A DNA stretch of 64,000 nucleotides from Thiohalocapsa sp. PB-PSB1 (GCA_016745215.1 CP050890.1:1798001-1862000), one strand, 5' to 3'; positions 52,581 through 61,720 are shown, counted from the stretch's first letter. Notes: generated from the letters alone by a model not told the origin. A program made the numbers and translations.

Positions 52581-53459
52581 ATGTGCGAACTGTTTGCAAT
52601 GTCGAGCCGGGTTCCGGCGACGCTGAGCTTTTCGCTGGAGCGTCTGGCACGGCATGGCGGTGCGGAAGGACCGCATCGCGACGGCTGGGGCGTAGCCTTC
52701 TACGAAGGGCCAGACTGCTTGCTGTTGCGTGAGCCGAGGCCGGCCAGCGAGAGCTCTCTGATGCAATTCACAGAGCGCCGAGGGCTGCGTTCTTGTATGG
52801 CATTGTCCCATATTCGGCTTGCCACCTTTGGCGACTGCGCGCTGCGCAATACGCAGCCTTTTGAGCGCGAACTGGGCGGGCGGGTGCATGTATTCGCGCA
52901 CAACGGTGATTTGCCCGATTTGCTGAATGCCGCAAGGCCGGCGGATGCCAGGTTCCAAGTCATCGGCGATTCCGATTCCGAATTGGCTTTTACCGGCCTG
53001 TTGGATCGTATTGCGCCTCTGTGGAGCGGGTTGTCCGCGGATGCGGTGCCTCCGCTAGCGGAGCGGATGTCGGTGATCGCCGACTATGCGCAAACCCTGC
53101 GCCAGCTGGGCACGGCAAATTTCATTTATGCTGATGCGGACGCGCTGTTTGTGCATGCGGATCGGCGGACCCAGGCTGACGGGTGCATTCGTGCGCCCGG
53201 TTTGTATTTGCTGCAACGTTGTTGCTGGCGCTCGGCGGCGGAGCTGGAGGATGCCGGCGTTACTCTCTCTACGGTGCGCCAGGATGTTGCCTTGGTGGCC
53301 AGTGTGCCATTGACCGACGAGCTCTGGGAACCGTTAGCGGAGGGGCAATTGATTGCCCTATCCAAGGGTTTATGTCACGGTGTCGACGGCAAGCCAACCA
53401 CGCCGGAGCAACTCGCTGGCGAGCCCGAATCCGGACGCCTGAGGCAAGCGGGCTCGTAG
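52581..53459 (+). CDS. class II glutamine amidotransferase (YafJ-like)
   Basis: A 292-residue Ntn-type amidotransferase domain protein. Cys2 directly after the initiator Met (MCELFAMSS) is the predicted nucleophile. HRDGWGVAFY, ALSHIRLAT and FAHNGDLPD follow in the order seen in YafJ and related stand-alone class II enzymes. The acceptor substrate of this family is unknown. It is 109 bp downstream of the symporter and probably separate from that cluster. Confidence 0.9.
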   Translation: MCELFAMSSRVPATLSFSLERLARHGGAEGPHRDGWGVAFYEGPDCLLLREPRPASESSLMQFTERRGLRSCMALSHIRLATFGDCALRNTQPFERELGGRVHVFAHNGDLPDLLNAARPADARFQVIGDSDSELAFTGLLDRIAPLWSGLSADAVPPLAERMSVIADYAQTLRQLGTANFIYADADALFVHADRRTQADGCIRAPGLYLLQRCCWRSAAELEDAGVTLSTVRQDVALVASVPLTDELWEPLAEGQLIALSKGLCHGVDGKPTTPEQLAGEPESGRLRQAGS

Positions 53460-53578
53460 CTGTACTTTTCCTGCTCTTCCAATGAGACAAGGCTGTTTGC
53501 TTGCTTTTTCTCGGGTTCGACCTGCAAGGAACACGGCCTGCCCGCTGCCGGGCCCGCAAGTGTGATCCTGATTGTATG

Positions 53579-53752
53579 GATCGGGCAATCGCCGGAGAGA
53601 AACAGACCGACTGGCGCCGGATTCTCGTTCGCTTTCGTGAAGCGGCAACCCACCCATAGTCGCCCCGTGGGCGGGTTCCCTTGACGTCGAGGCCGGACGA
53701 GAGGTCAAGCCAGGTGGCTTCTTTTTCCACAGAAATCGCCTTCACATTCCAT
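53579..53752 (-). repeat. 174-bp dispersed repeat, left inverted copy
   Basis: On the minus strand it matches 55569-55743 over its whole length at roughly 75-80% identity. Shared blocks include GAGAATCCGGCGCCAGT and GGGTTGCCGCTTC. Both copies can be read as ATWLDLS/TTWLVFS followed by TRP..DYG and VAAS..RTRIRRQ, so it may derive from a coding sequence. The rest of the gap 53460-53824 contains no gene. Confidence 0.65.
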
Positions 53753-53824
53753 AACGGCTGCACCTTTTTCCTCGAACCGGCTCATTGTGCTGCGGCTCAT
53801 CGTGCTGGGCAGGCAGCCGCTGAC

Positions 53825-54121
53825 TCAGACGCATCCGGTGGGCTTAGGCAAGCCGCCCCACTTGCAGATCAATTTCATCGGACCCTTTTTGAATATGCCG
53901 TATAAATCCTTGGTGCTGACACCCTGCTTTTTGGCAAAAATGCGGATCGGCGGCACCACGCCATCGTCATCGTACATGGCCCGGGCATCGCGGATAAACT
54001 GCAAGACCTGATCGTTCATTTCGAATTCGTCGGCCCGCGCCATCTCCGAGGCAAGCTCCTCGGTCCAATCGTCGCGGTTGACCAGAAAGCCTTCGCTGTC
54101 CAAGGGCACGCTGATATTCAT
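53825..54121 (-). CDS. dsrC: DsrC-family sulfur carrier protein
   Basis: A 98-residue DsrC/TusE-type protein. The C-terminal arm GGLPKPTGCV carries the penultimate cysteine, and a second cysteine lies 11 residues earlier (KLICKWGG). Both cysteines are present in true DsrC, which forms the trisulfide in dissimilatory sulfur metabolism, whereas TusE-type relay proteins keep only one. The DNA-binding-like core shows WTEELASEMA and VLQFIRDAR. ATG 54121 has GAGG 9 nt upstream; ATG 54145 is an alternative. It is not next to other dsr genes, so it is probably one of several paralogues. Confidence 0.9.
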   Translation of the reverse strand: MNISVPLDSEGFLVNRDDWTEELASEMARADEFEMNDQVLQFIRDARAMYDDDGVVPPIRIFAKKQGVSTKDLYGIFKKGPMKLICKWGGLPKPTGCV

Positions 54122-54145
54122 TCGGATAACCTCATTGGCTGTCAT

Positions 54146-54828
54146 TTCAATACGAATTATGTCATTTTTTCCAAGGATTCACGATGGTGGCCATCGCAGC
54201 ATCAATCTACCCTGGTTAAAACATGGTTTTGGTCACAATGGATCCTGGGAAAAGAAGAAGTGTCGGGTCGCGTCCATGGCGATCTGCAGATCGCCATGCA
54301 GGCTGCGATAGATTGCATCCTTCATCAGCTGCAGGGTACGCTGAGAATCCAGGAACGACGGACTCTGGGTGGAAAACATCGACGACCCTCCCGGTACCGC
54401 TTCGGTCGTGGGATACGCGATCCTGCCTGTACGCTCATCGGCAAAACGCGCGACCATCGACCGAAGGTGCCTTGCATCGGCACATCAACGCCGAGATTCA
54501 GGCCAGCGTGACAAAGTACCGGGCTTGGATATCCGAGGATGCGCAGGTGCAGCAAAACGCCATCGCCTCCTTCCGATCCCAAGATGAAGCCTGGTTCGCC
54601 GCAGAGACGCGGAGAAGGGGGATACATTTGCCTTGGCCCTTCTGCACACTTTACGTCTCTGCGGTGAATGGTTTCATTCTGTGAAAGTAGCACGCAGTAA
54701 AGGTAGCACTCAGTAAACATCGAGTTTCTCATGTTCTGATGCCATGCCTTTTCGATCCCGATCCCGATCAGGTAGCGCCGGTCGGGTTGCACTTCCCAGT
54801 AATAGATTCGTTGCAGAGGAAAGTTCAC
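54146..54828. other. gene-free region with remnant sequence and a partial MITE-B copy
   Basis: About 54595-54795 is an inverted, partial relative of MITE-B. It has the paired GCAGAGACGC / GCGTCTCTGC stem and a GATCGG-type tract followed by a GACATCAG/GTGAGAAAC-like stretch. Short frames around 54233-54457 (minus) and 54480-54600 (plus) look coding-like, such as HINAEIQASVTKYRAW, but are interrupted; they may be gene remnants. Confidence 0.5.
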
Positions 54829-55515
54829 ATGTCCATACAGCATTACACCAAAAAAGCCGCTGATTGGGAGGCGGCATGCGTTGGTTCCGTGGCAAGATTC
54901 GGTTCTGTTGGAAGCGGTTTGTGGGCGTTTCAGTTTCGGAGTCCAACGGTATGTCCCAAGCCCGTATTGTTCGCCTTCGCAGGCGGAGGATTGGGTGTAG
55001 GCTGGAGTTCAAAAGCTGGGGTCCGCAGCCCCGTCGACGTATCTTTTTCCGAAGATACCATAGGCTCCCGCTCAGATCGGCAACAAGCTGACAGCGCAGC
55101 GAGTACCAACCGCTATTCTGGGTTCTCGAAACTCATATGCGATCGGCCTTTCTCGCTCAACAAGCTTAATTATTCCGGCGGGCGGTTGACGGTTGCCGAG
55201 TTATACATTGGTGGAGCCGGTACTGCATGGATTTTTATTTCGTCTTTTGCCGAGGCAAAATCATTATTCAACTCCCAGGGTGTCTTTGGAAGCGGGCTGA
55301 CTCCGAATGGCTTGTCGTTCATGACTGCAACGACCGGTGGTGTATGGAAATCGGAGTATCTAGGACACCTCGTGCCGTCTCGAGCAGCTTCCCCGAGAAG
55401 AAAAGACGCAGACGTTTGTTCCATTCATGACCTTGCTCCGGACAGTGTCAAACAAAGCGTGCGGAACTTCACCAATCCGAAGCCGTACAATGGCCCTTCG
55501 ATTCGTCAAAGATAG
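54829..55515 (+). CDS. hypothetical protein between inverted repeats
   Basis: A 228-residue protein from ATG 54829 with GAGGAAAG just upstream. Glycine-rich strands (FAFAGGGLGVGW near residue 50, YSGGRLTVAELYIGGAGTAW near 118) suggest a compact beta fold; the C-terminus is polar. No signal peptide and no recognised domain. It lies with dsrC between two inverted copies of a 174-bp repeat, and its codon use is less GC-biased than that of the housekeeping genes here. This fits an acquired gene. An effector-like or polymorphic protein is conceivable but unsupported. Confidence 0.6.
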   Translation: MSIQHYTKKAADWEAACVGSVARFGSVGSGLWAFQFRSPTVCPKPVLFAFAGGGLGVGWSSKAGVRSPVDVSFSEDTIGSRSDRQQADSAASTNRYSGFSKLICDRPFSLNKLNYSGGRLTVAELYIGGAGTAWIFISSFAEAKSLFNSQGVFGSGLTPNGLSFMTATTGGVWKSEYLGHLVPSRAASPRRKDADVCSIHDLAPDSVKQSVRNFTNPKPYNGPSIRQR

Positions 55516-55568
55516 CCAAGTCAGAGAATGTATGGCAGGAGGGCATGTGCGAGGCCATCGGTTTGAAC

Positions 55569-55743
55569 ATGGCCAAGGCGATTGCTGTCGAGAAACAAAC
55601 CACCTGGCTTGTCTTCTCGCCCGACATCGACGTTACGGCAACCCGTCCATGGAGTGACTACGGACGGGTTGCCGCTTCGCGCAGACGAACGAGAATCCGG
55701 CGCCAGTTGGTCGGTTTATCTTTGGCAATCGGCCTAATGCCCG
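55569..55743 (+). repeat. 174-bp dispersed repeat, right inverted copy
   Basis: The partner of 53579-53752 in opposite orientation. Its right end touches the last codons of the DUF3050 gene on the minus strand. Together the two copies bracket about 1.8 kb containing dsrC and one unknown gene. Confidence 0.65.
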
Positions 55744-56525
55744 ATACGGTTGGCCTGAATCGCCTCGAGCACGCCATCCCAAAAGCGGATGCGCGCACAC
55801 ACCGCTTCCTCGGCCGCAGTTGCGGCCTCCGCCAAACGTATCGGATCATCCCCGCACAATGTATCGAGCAATTGCAGCGACAAGGGTCCGTGAAAGTCCT
55901 GGTCCAGGTGAATGTGGCGGCGCAGATAGGTATGGAATGCAGGCGCCTGATCCGGACTCAACTGCATCTCGTCGATCAGGCGGCGAAACATGTCCGGAAT
56001 CACCCGCTCTCGTCCCACCGCAAGTGCAGCCGCCACATTGTGCGGTTTGTCCTCGCGAATAAAACCGAACGTGGTCTCGACGAAGTGGCGTGACGGCAAT
56101 GGCACCAGGTCAGAATAGAGAGCCTGGTCCAGACTCTGTTCGCGGACTTTTTCCAGAAATCGACCGGGTAGAGCGCCGTCGGCACCGATTTCGTCCATGG
56201 CCTTGCAGTAGAACTCGAAGTGGCTACTGTAATGCGGTCCGCTGTCCGTCTCGATGCAATCGGATTCCTCTTCCAACACGAGTTGGTTGATGAAGTAGCG
56301 TATTGCCGGATTGCCATAAGGCAGGCCATGAGGCATCCAGGGCGTGTTTGTCGGCGCGACCACCTGTTGCAGATACTTGATCAGCGACATGAAATCCCAG
56401 ACCGAAAATACGTGATGCTGCATAAAGGTTTGCAGATCTCGTTGATCCTTGATTTCAGCGTAGATCGGGTGCTGATTCAACTGTTGCTGCAGAGCGCGAA
56501 TGGGTTCGAGATCGGGTGATGCCAT
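55734..56525 (-). CDS. DUF3050 heme-oxygenase-like protein
   Basis: A 263-residue, mostly helical protein matching DUF3050. The N-terminal HPIYAEIKDQRDLQTFMQHH carries a histidine-rich first helix, and FSVWDFMSLIKYLQ follows. Conserved acidic/histidine residues lie in LVLEEESD, SHFEFYCKAM, FVETTFGFI and RRHIHLDQDFHG. The E/H spacing fits a heme-oxygenase-like or di-iron oxidase fold. The reaction is unknown. The 3' end abuts the 174-bp repeat, but the protein looks complete. Confidence 0.85.
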   Translation of the reverse strand: MASPDLEPIRALQQQLNQHPIYAEIKDQRDLQTFMQHHVFSVWDFMSLIKYLQQVVAPTNTPWMPHGLPYGNPAIRYFINQLVLEEESDCIETDSGPHYSSHFEFYCKAMDEIGADGALPGRFLEKVREQSLDQALYSDLVPLPSRHFVETTFGFIREDKPHNVAAALAVGRERVIPDMFRRLIDEMQLSPDQAPAFHTYLRRHIHLDQDFHGPLSLQLLDTLCGDDPIRLAEAATAAEEAVCARIRFWDGVLEAIQANRIGH

Positions 56526-56595
56526 AAGAGAATTCTCGGGGAGAAAGTCCTCGGGGGAAAGCCCTTAGGTGAGGAGTAAACGCATCAGGATCAGC

Positions 56596-56955
56596 TCAGC
56601 GGTGTTTCTTGCCCACATTCTCCATGTGATCCACCCAGCTAACGAACACACCCTTGGCGCCATGTCGCGTGCGCCGGCCCGGGAAGGTGCCGAAACAGGG
56701 TTCGTCGTCATCCGTATAGCGTGCTGAGCCCACCGCCAGCAACGCCAGGATGCTGAATGCATTCAGCCCAAGGCCGACCATCAACAAAGGCACCCGAAGC
56801 ACATAGTTGCCGCTTAGCCAGTGCATGGTAGGCTGATAGAACTCCAGGGTTGCCCACACCGACACGAATAGCAATACCACGGCGAGCAATGAGAATAGGT
56901 CGGCAATGACCTCATAGTTTTTAGAAAAAGTCTTGATTTCTTGACAAACGTTCAT
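56596..56955 (-). CDS. small membrane protein
   Basis: A 119-residue protein with two membrane helices (about residues 17-37 and 52-78) and a polar C-terminal tail rich in basic residues (GRRTRHGAKG, ending NVGKKHR). ATG 56955 has GAGGG about 6 nt upstream; the longer frame from 57054 is not supported. No recognised family. It lies between the DUF3050 gene and the symporter. Confidence 0.65.
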   Translation of the reverse strand: MNVCQEIKTFSKNYEVIADLFSLLAVVLLFVSVWATLEFYQPTMHWLSGNYVLRVPLLMVGLGLNAFSILALLAVGSARYTDDDEPCFGTFPGRRTRHGAKGVFVSWVDHMENVGKKHR

Positions 56956-57158
56956 CGGAGGCCCTCGGCGACGTAAATGGTCTTGAGGCATTGGCAGAAT
57001 GCCAGTGTCGTCCCGGCAGGTTGCCGGTATGCCCTTCAGGGTATTCCTTAACATGCGTCGCGTAAAGCCCAGATGTCAAGGATGAGAACATTGCCGGGCG
57101 GCGTGTATATTAGCGCCTTTCGCTTAATCCATAGATTAATCATTCGGGGGAAACAAAG

Positions 57159-58520
57159 GTGGAATTCGTGGAAATCGTGCAAGTCCTCTCTGACGTCATT
57201 GGCGAAGTCAACGCTGTCGTCTGGGGGCCGCCGATGCTGGTGCTAATTCTTGGCACGGGCTTGTACTTGTCGGCCGGTCTGCGAGCCATGCCGTTGCGCA
57301 GGCTCGTTTATGGTTTTCGTATGTTATGGCAGGGTCGCCAACAACAGGGGGAGGGCGACATCACGCCCTTTAATGCGTTAATGACATCGCTGTCGGCGAC
57401 CATCGGTACCGGCAACATTGCTGGTGTCGGCACGGCTATTGCCATCGGTGGGCCAGGCGCGTTGTTTTGGATGTGGATGACGGCCCTGGTGGGCATGGCA
57501 ACCAAATATGCCGAAGCGGTGCTGGCCGTGCGTTATCGCGAGGTCGATTCCAAACACAATCACGTTGGCGGCCCCATGTACTATATTCGCAATGGACTCG
57601 GAAAGAAATGGCTGTGGCTGGCAACCCTGTTCGCTATTTTCGGCGGCTTAGCGGGTTTTGGCATCGGCAATATGGTACAAGCCAATTCGGTGGCCGATGC
57701 ATTGCAATCGAAGTTCGACGTCCCGTTTTGGATCACCGGTTTGGTCATGGCCGTGCTGGTGGGGCTGGTGCTGATCGGCGGTATTCGTTGGATTGCGCAG
57801 GTTGCGGGTAAGCTGGTGCCGATCATGGCGCTTTGTTATCTGCTGGCGGGTCTGGTGGTGCTGGGCATGAATGTATCCGAACTGCCGGCGGCGTTCGCCA
57901 CCATTTTTCAGCAGGCGTTTGCACCAACCGCTGCAGTTGGCGGCTTTGCTGGCGCCACGATCATGATCGCGATCCAGATGGGCGTGGCCCGCGGCATCTT
58001 TTCCAATGAAGCCGGCCTCGGCAGCGCGCCCATCGCCCACGCCGCCGCCGAGACGGACAACCCGGTGCGGCAAGGCACCGTGGCCATGCTCGGAACCTTT
58101 ATCGATACCATCATCATCTGCACCATCACTGGCCTGGTCATCGTTGTGTCCGGAGCTTGGACCTCGGGCGAGAATGGTGCCAGCCTGTCTGCGCTTGCCT
58201 TCGGCAACGAATTGCCAGGCACAGGTGCCTATGTGGTCGCCCTTGGCCTGGCGGTATTTGCGTTCACCACCGTTCTGGGCTGGAGTGTTTATGGCGAGCG
58301 TTGCGTGGAATATTTGTTCGGCGTTTCTGCCATTATTCCGTTTCGGGTACTCTGGGTGTTGGCCGTGCCGCTGGGGGCGCTGGTCAAGCTCGACTTCGTC
58401 TGGCTGGTGGCAGATACCTTGAACGCCATGATGGCGATCCCGAACCTGATTGCTCTACTGCTGTTGAGTCCGGTGGTATTCCAAGTGACGCGCGAGTATT
58501 TTGCCTCGCAGGCGGATTGA
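57159..58520 (+). CDS. sodium:alanine symporter family (AGCS) transporter
   Basis: A 453-residue sodium/amino acid symporter with about eleven membrane segments. Diagnostic AGCS segments are ATIGTGNIAGVGTAI near residue 80, GGPMYYIRNGLGKKW near 137, GVARGIFSNEAGLGSAPIAHAAA near 275 and TTVLGWSVYGERC near 370. Family members import alanine or glycine with sodium. GTG 57159 follows a GGGGGAAA sequence. The gene is isolated, with no enzymes for amino acid use next to it. Confidence 0.94.
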   Translation: MEFVEIVQVLSDVIGEVNAVVWGPPMLVLILGTGLYLSAGLRAMPLRRLVYGFRMLWQGRQQQGEGDITPFNALMTSLSATIGTGNIAGVGTAIAIGGPGALFWMWMTALVGMATKYAEAVLAVRYREVDSKHNHVGGPMYYIRNGLGKKWLWLATLFAIFGGLAGFGIGNMVQANSVADALQSKFDVPFWITGLVMAVLVGLVLIGGIRWIAQVAGKLVPIMALCYLLAGLVVLGMNVSELPAAFATIFQQAFAPTAAVGGFAGATIMIAIQMGVARGIFSNEAGLGSAPIAHAAAETDNPVRQGTVAMLGTFIDTIIICTITGLVIVVSGAWTSGENGASLSALAFGNELPGTGAYVVALGLAVFAFTTVLGWSVYGERCVEYLFGVSAIIPFRVLWVLAVPLGALVKLDFVWLVADTLNAMMAIPNLIALLLLSPVVFQVTREYFASQAD

Positions 58521-58931
58521 CAGATCGCCCGATTCATCGAGTGATGCGATAGGGCTTTCCACATCACTCGATGCCTCAGACCAACCAAAGCAGGGCGAAG
58601 CGATGTTCGATCTGTGCGTAGCTTCAAACAGACCAAGCGCCGAGGGTCGGGGGTCGAGGATCGCGCCACGGGACAATCGCGCATCTTAGGTCCTTGGCGC
58701 TTGGCCCTTCCGGTGACAAGCGCGTCGTCGCCGCGAAGCCTGATGCATCTACAAACATTTGGCGCCCTCGCGTAATCCAGATTGCCGGGCTTAGAGCAAT
58801 GCCGACAACCCGATATCGGCTCCGCGCGCGGCTCGACGCCTTGCATTGACTGTCAATTGCCCTGAGTTTTCTTTTCAACCACCTGCTCGAGCTGGTGTCA
58901 GGGTTCTCACCGTCGTCAATGGGTTTTCATC
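58521..58931. other. intergenic region without recognisable gene
   Basis: A weak 13-bp inverted repeat (CCAAGCGCCGAGG near 58632 and its near-complement near 58695) is the only structure noted. No gene, RNA or promoter is recognised. Confidence 0.45.
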
Positions 58932-59918
58932 ATGTCCGTCGAAGAGATTAAAGCTCGCCTCCAGGCCGAGCTTCCGGAATTGCTTAAACAGGACGCCGGC
59001 TTTCGCCTCTGGCTGGAGGATCTCATTCGCAGCACGGCAGTCACCACCGAGAGCTTCGATGCCCGCTTCGACCGAGTGCTGCGAGAGATGGCCGCGGATC
59101 GGGAGGCGCAGGAACACAAGTGGGAGGCGCAAGAACGCAAGTGGGAGGCGCAAGAACGCAAGTGGGAAGAGCAGAACCGTAAGTGGGACGAAAATAACCG
59201 CAAGTCGGAAGAAAAATGGGCAGAGCAGAACCGCAAGTGGGACGAGAATAACCGCAAATGGGAAGAAAAGTGGGCAGAGCAGAACCGCAAATGGGACGAA
59301 AATAACCGCAAATCGGAAGAAAAATGGGCAGAGCAGAACCGCAAATGGGACGAAAGTAACCGCAAATCGGAAGAAAAGTGGGCAGAGCAGAACCGTAAGT
59401 GGGACGAAAATAACCGCAAATCGGAAGAAAAGTGGGCAGAGCAGAACCGCAAGTGGGATGAGCAGCATCGCGTTAATCTCCAGATGCTAGAGGAGATCAA
59501 GCAGAGTCGTAGTCACCAGGAGCAGGGGATCGGCGCTCTCGGCGCGCGCTGGGGTCTCACCTCCGAGGCCAGCTTCCGCGCCGCGCTTAAGGGCATCTTG
59601 GAGCAGTCCTTCGATGTCGAGGTGCTCAATGTCAACGAATTCGATGACGAGGGGATCGTCTTTGGGATGCCAGATCAGATCGAGATCGACATCATCGTGC
59701 ACGACGGCGAACTGATCCTCTGCGAGCTCAAGTCCTCGATGTCCAAGTCAGACATCTACGCCTTTGAGCGCAAGGTACAATATTACCAGCGTCGCCACGG
59801 CCGTGAGGTGAACCGCAAGATCGTCATCTCGCCCATGGTCCGCCCGGAAGCTCGGCCAGTGGCCAAGCGCTTAGGGATCGAAGTCTTCGGCTTCGCCGAG
59901 GACGTAAGCGACCTTTAG
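58932..59918 (+). CDS. DUF3782 coiled-coil protein with PD-(D/E)XK nuclease-like domain
   Basis: A 328-residue protein in three parts. Residues 1-55 are a small helical head (MSVEEIKARLQAELPELL). About 56-178 form a long charged coiled coil built from 18-residue repeats such as KWAEQNRKWDENNRKS. About 190-328 are a PD-(D/E)XK-type domain with D253 in IEIDIIVHDG and E265-x-K267 in LCELKSS. DUF3782/DUF3782-like proteins are common in cyanobacteria and purple sulfur bacteria, with unproven roles that may include DNA cleavage. The repeat DNA (54-bp units, about 59167-59460) is nearly identical between units. Confidence 0.85.
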   Translation: MSVEEIKARLQAELPELLKQDAGFRLWLEDLIRSTAVTTESFDARFDRVLREMAADREAQEHKWEAQERKWEAQERKWEEQNRKWDENNRKSEEKWAEQNRKWDENNRKWEEKWAEQNRKWDENNRKSEEKWAEQNRKWDESNRKSEEKWAEQNRKWDENNRKSEEKWAEQNRKWDEQHRVNLQMLEEIKQSRSHQEQGIGALGARWGLTSEASFRAALKGILEQSFDVEVLNVNEFDDEGIVFGMPDQIEIDIIVHDGELILCELKSSMSKSDIYAFERKVQYYQRRHGREVNRKIVISPMVRPEARPVAKRLGIEVFGFAEDVSDL

Positions 59919-60020
59919 TAGCGGTTCATGAATAACCTGTACAACGCTATCTAGCCATCGGCGGAGTGCAATCGGGGTCGGGGCCGCTATCGGAATCGGA
60001 ATCGAGCGAGAAAACGCCCT

Positions 60021-60406
60021 ATGCCATTCGGTCATGAGCAGCTCGACGTCTAGCGTGCGGCCATCGAGTCTGTCGGCTGGGCCGAGCGCGACTGCGAGCA
60101 TGTGAAAGGACAGCGTAACGCGAAGGATCAACTCCTGTGAGCATCGTAGGCGCGCATCGCATGCCATCGCGCTGAACATTGCCGAGGGTAACGGCAAAGC
60201 GACGAGCGGGGATCGACGCCGGTCGTTTGAAAGCGCACGAGGCTCGGCGCTGGAGTGCGCTGCGATTCAGGACGTGCTCGCTGGTGTGCGAAGCGTTGTC
60301 CGCAGACGACAACAGTAAGCAAAAGGCACTGCTCGATCGTCGTGTGGCCATGCTAACGAAGCTCGGACAGCGTGGCGACGCGGTCAGCGAGGAGCTTGGC
60401 GGATAG
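60021..60406 (+). pseudogene. four-helix-bundle (S23-type) protein gene, broken
   Basis: ATG 60021 opens with PFGHEQLDV and then hits TAG at codon 11. Reading past it gives RAAIESVGWAE and RNAKDQLL, then two more stops and a 13-base disruption. The diagnostic core IALNIAEGNGKAT and RGSALECAAIQDVL follow, a further frameshift comes near 60283, and the end reads VCEALSADDNSKQKALLDR to TGA 60406. At least three lesions make it non-functional. Its first part (59956-60161) is shared with the relic at 11893-12098, including the same TAG. Confidence 0.85.
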
Positions 60407-60642
60407 CGGGTTGGTCAGTTCGATACCGACGCCGATAGCGGTAGCGAATGAGTCGGCAGGCGACACCCAAGCCAACAACCTGTTTAGCTTGTTTCTGCAC
60501 CATCACTTAGGGTATCCGTTCCCCATGATTGCCGCCGGCTGCGACCGTTAGGGGTACCCGCAACCTAGCGGGTTGGCGGTTCCGGATTGACGCGAGCTTC
60601 AAGCTCATACAGCATTTTTGTTGATTTAGGGACAGTTCAAAA

Positions 60643-61014
60643 GGGTGCTGCCTTCAAAGAATGTAAGAGCAGAGACGCAGCGTGCGCAGAGGGGCCAACG
60701 CGAATGGCATCCTCTTGTCTGCGTTCTCCGCGTCTCTGCGGTGAATCAAACTGAATCCTGGGTAAGTAGATTGACATTCCATAAAGATAGCACCCCGGCA
60801 GAAAGGCTGTAGGTCACTGTCTTATCCACAAACTAACTGAAGATACCCCAGGGTGCAACTCGCCCAGTGCTGATTGATCGGGATCGGGACCGGGACCGAA
60901 AAGACATGACATCAGGGCGTGAGAAACCTAGTGTTTACTGGGCTCTGCTTTTAATGAATACGAATCAAACTTCATTCTGGTTGAATAGCTGAGCATTCTA
61001 CGCAGGCAGCACCC
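60643..61014. mobile_element. MITE-B copy 2, 372 bp with 8-bp target duplication
   Basis: It has the same inverted ends as copy 1 (GGGTGCTGCCT and AGGCAGCACCC), flanked by GTTCAAAA at 60635-60642 and GTTCAGAA at 61015-61022, an 8-bp duplication with one mismatch. It contains the GCAGAGACGC stem sequence and a GATCGG/GACCGG tract near 60878. No gene is inside. The remaining gap 60407-60642 and 61023-61225 shows nothing else. Confidence 0.82.
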
Positions 61015-61225
61015 GTTCAGAAACGACATAAGCATTACCGCGGTCAATAACAAACTATGAAATGCGCGAAATACGCATCCTTGGATTTCGCACCAATCGA
61101 ACACCAGCTCCGAGCCGAATCGTAGCAAATACCCACTGGGCGATACGGATGCATTCGCGATCTATCATCCGGCTCGATGGCTGCTGGGAACATTTCAGTG
61201 GTATCGGAATCCCGCCCAGCCGGCT

Positions 61226-61453
61226 TTAGTCGATGTTACCTTTCTCATGCTGGTCGTAAAGATAACCGCCGAGGGCGCCTGCCCCGGCTCCGATGAGCGC
61301 ACCGGCACCGGCATCTGCACTCAGGGAACCAATCAACGCGCCACCAGCCGCACCCATCAGGGCTCCACTACCAGCGCGCTCCCCGGTTGTGGTTCCGCAC
61401 CCGGCCAGGGCCATTGCCGCGATGAAAGCAATGATACTGATAGACTTAGACAT
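61226..61453 (-). CDS. small glycine-zipper lipoprotein
   Basis: A 75-residue lipoprotein with signal ending LAGC (residues 16-19), then a glycine/alanine-rich zipper (GALMGAAGGALIGSL and GALIGAGAGALGGYL) and a charged end DQHEKGNID. Such OmpA/YMGG-like glycine-zipper proteins sit in the outer membrane and often respond to envelope stress. GGAG is 9 nt upstream of ATG 61453. The stretch 61454-61720 upstream has no gene. Confidence 0.85.
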   Translation of the reverse strand: MSKSISIIAFIAAMALAGCGTTTGERAGSGALMGAAGGALIGSLSADAGAGALIGAGAGALGGYLYDQHEKGNID

Positions 61454-61720
61454 ATGAGAAAACTCCAAATGGAAAAAAGAGAACATTTTCCGACTCTTCA
61501 CCACAAAGCGGCACAAGTTCAGTTGTGCCTGCCGCAGGCGTGTCGGAGATGCAGTGGACTGGTCTGAGCCCGGCCCGAGCAGCATGATCGGAATATACAG
61601 CACAGCAGCTAGGCATGCATACCCGCTTCGACTGAAGAGCACTCGGCCATGCCAACCGCCACCCCGGTGATGGTTCCGAGAACCCGTCTCTGGTCTCAAT
61701 CGAATCCTCGCGAACCATGA

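Noticed and set aside
58875..59500. Two minus-strand hydrophobic or serine-rich frames over the DUF3782 gene
   Set aside because: They arise from the antisense of the coiled-coil repeat and have no start context.
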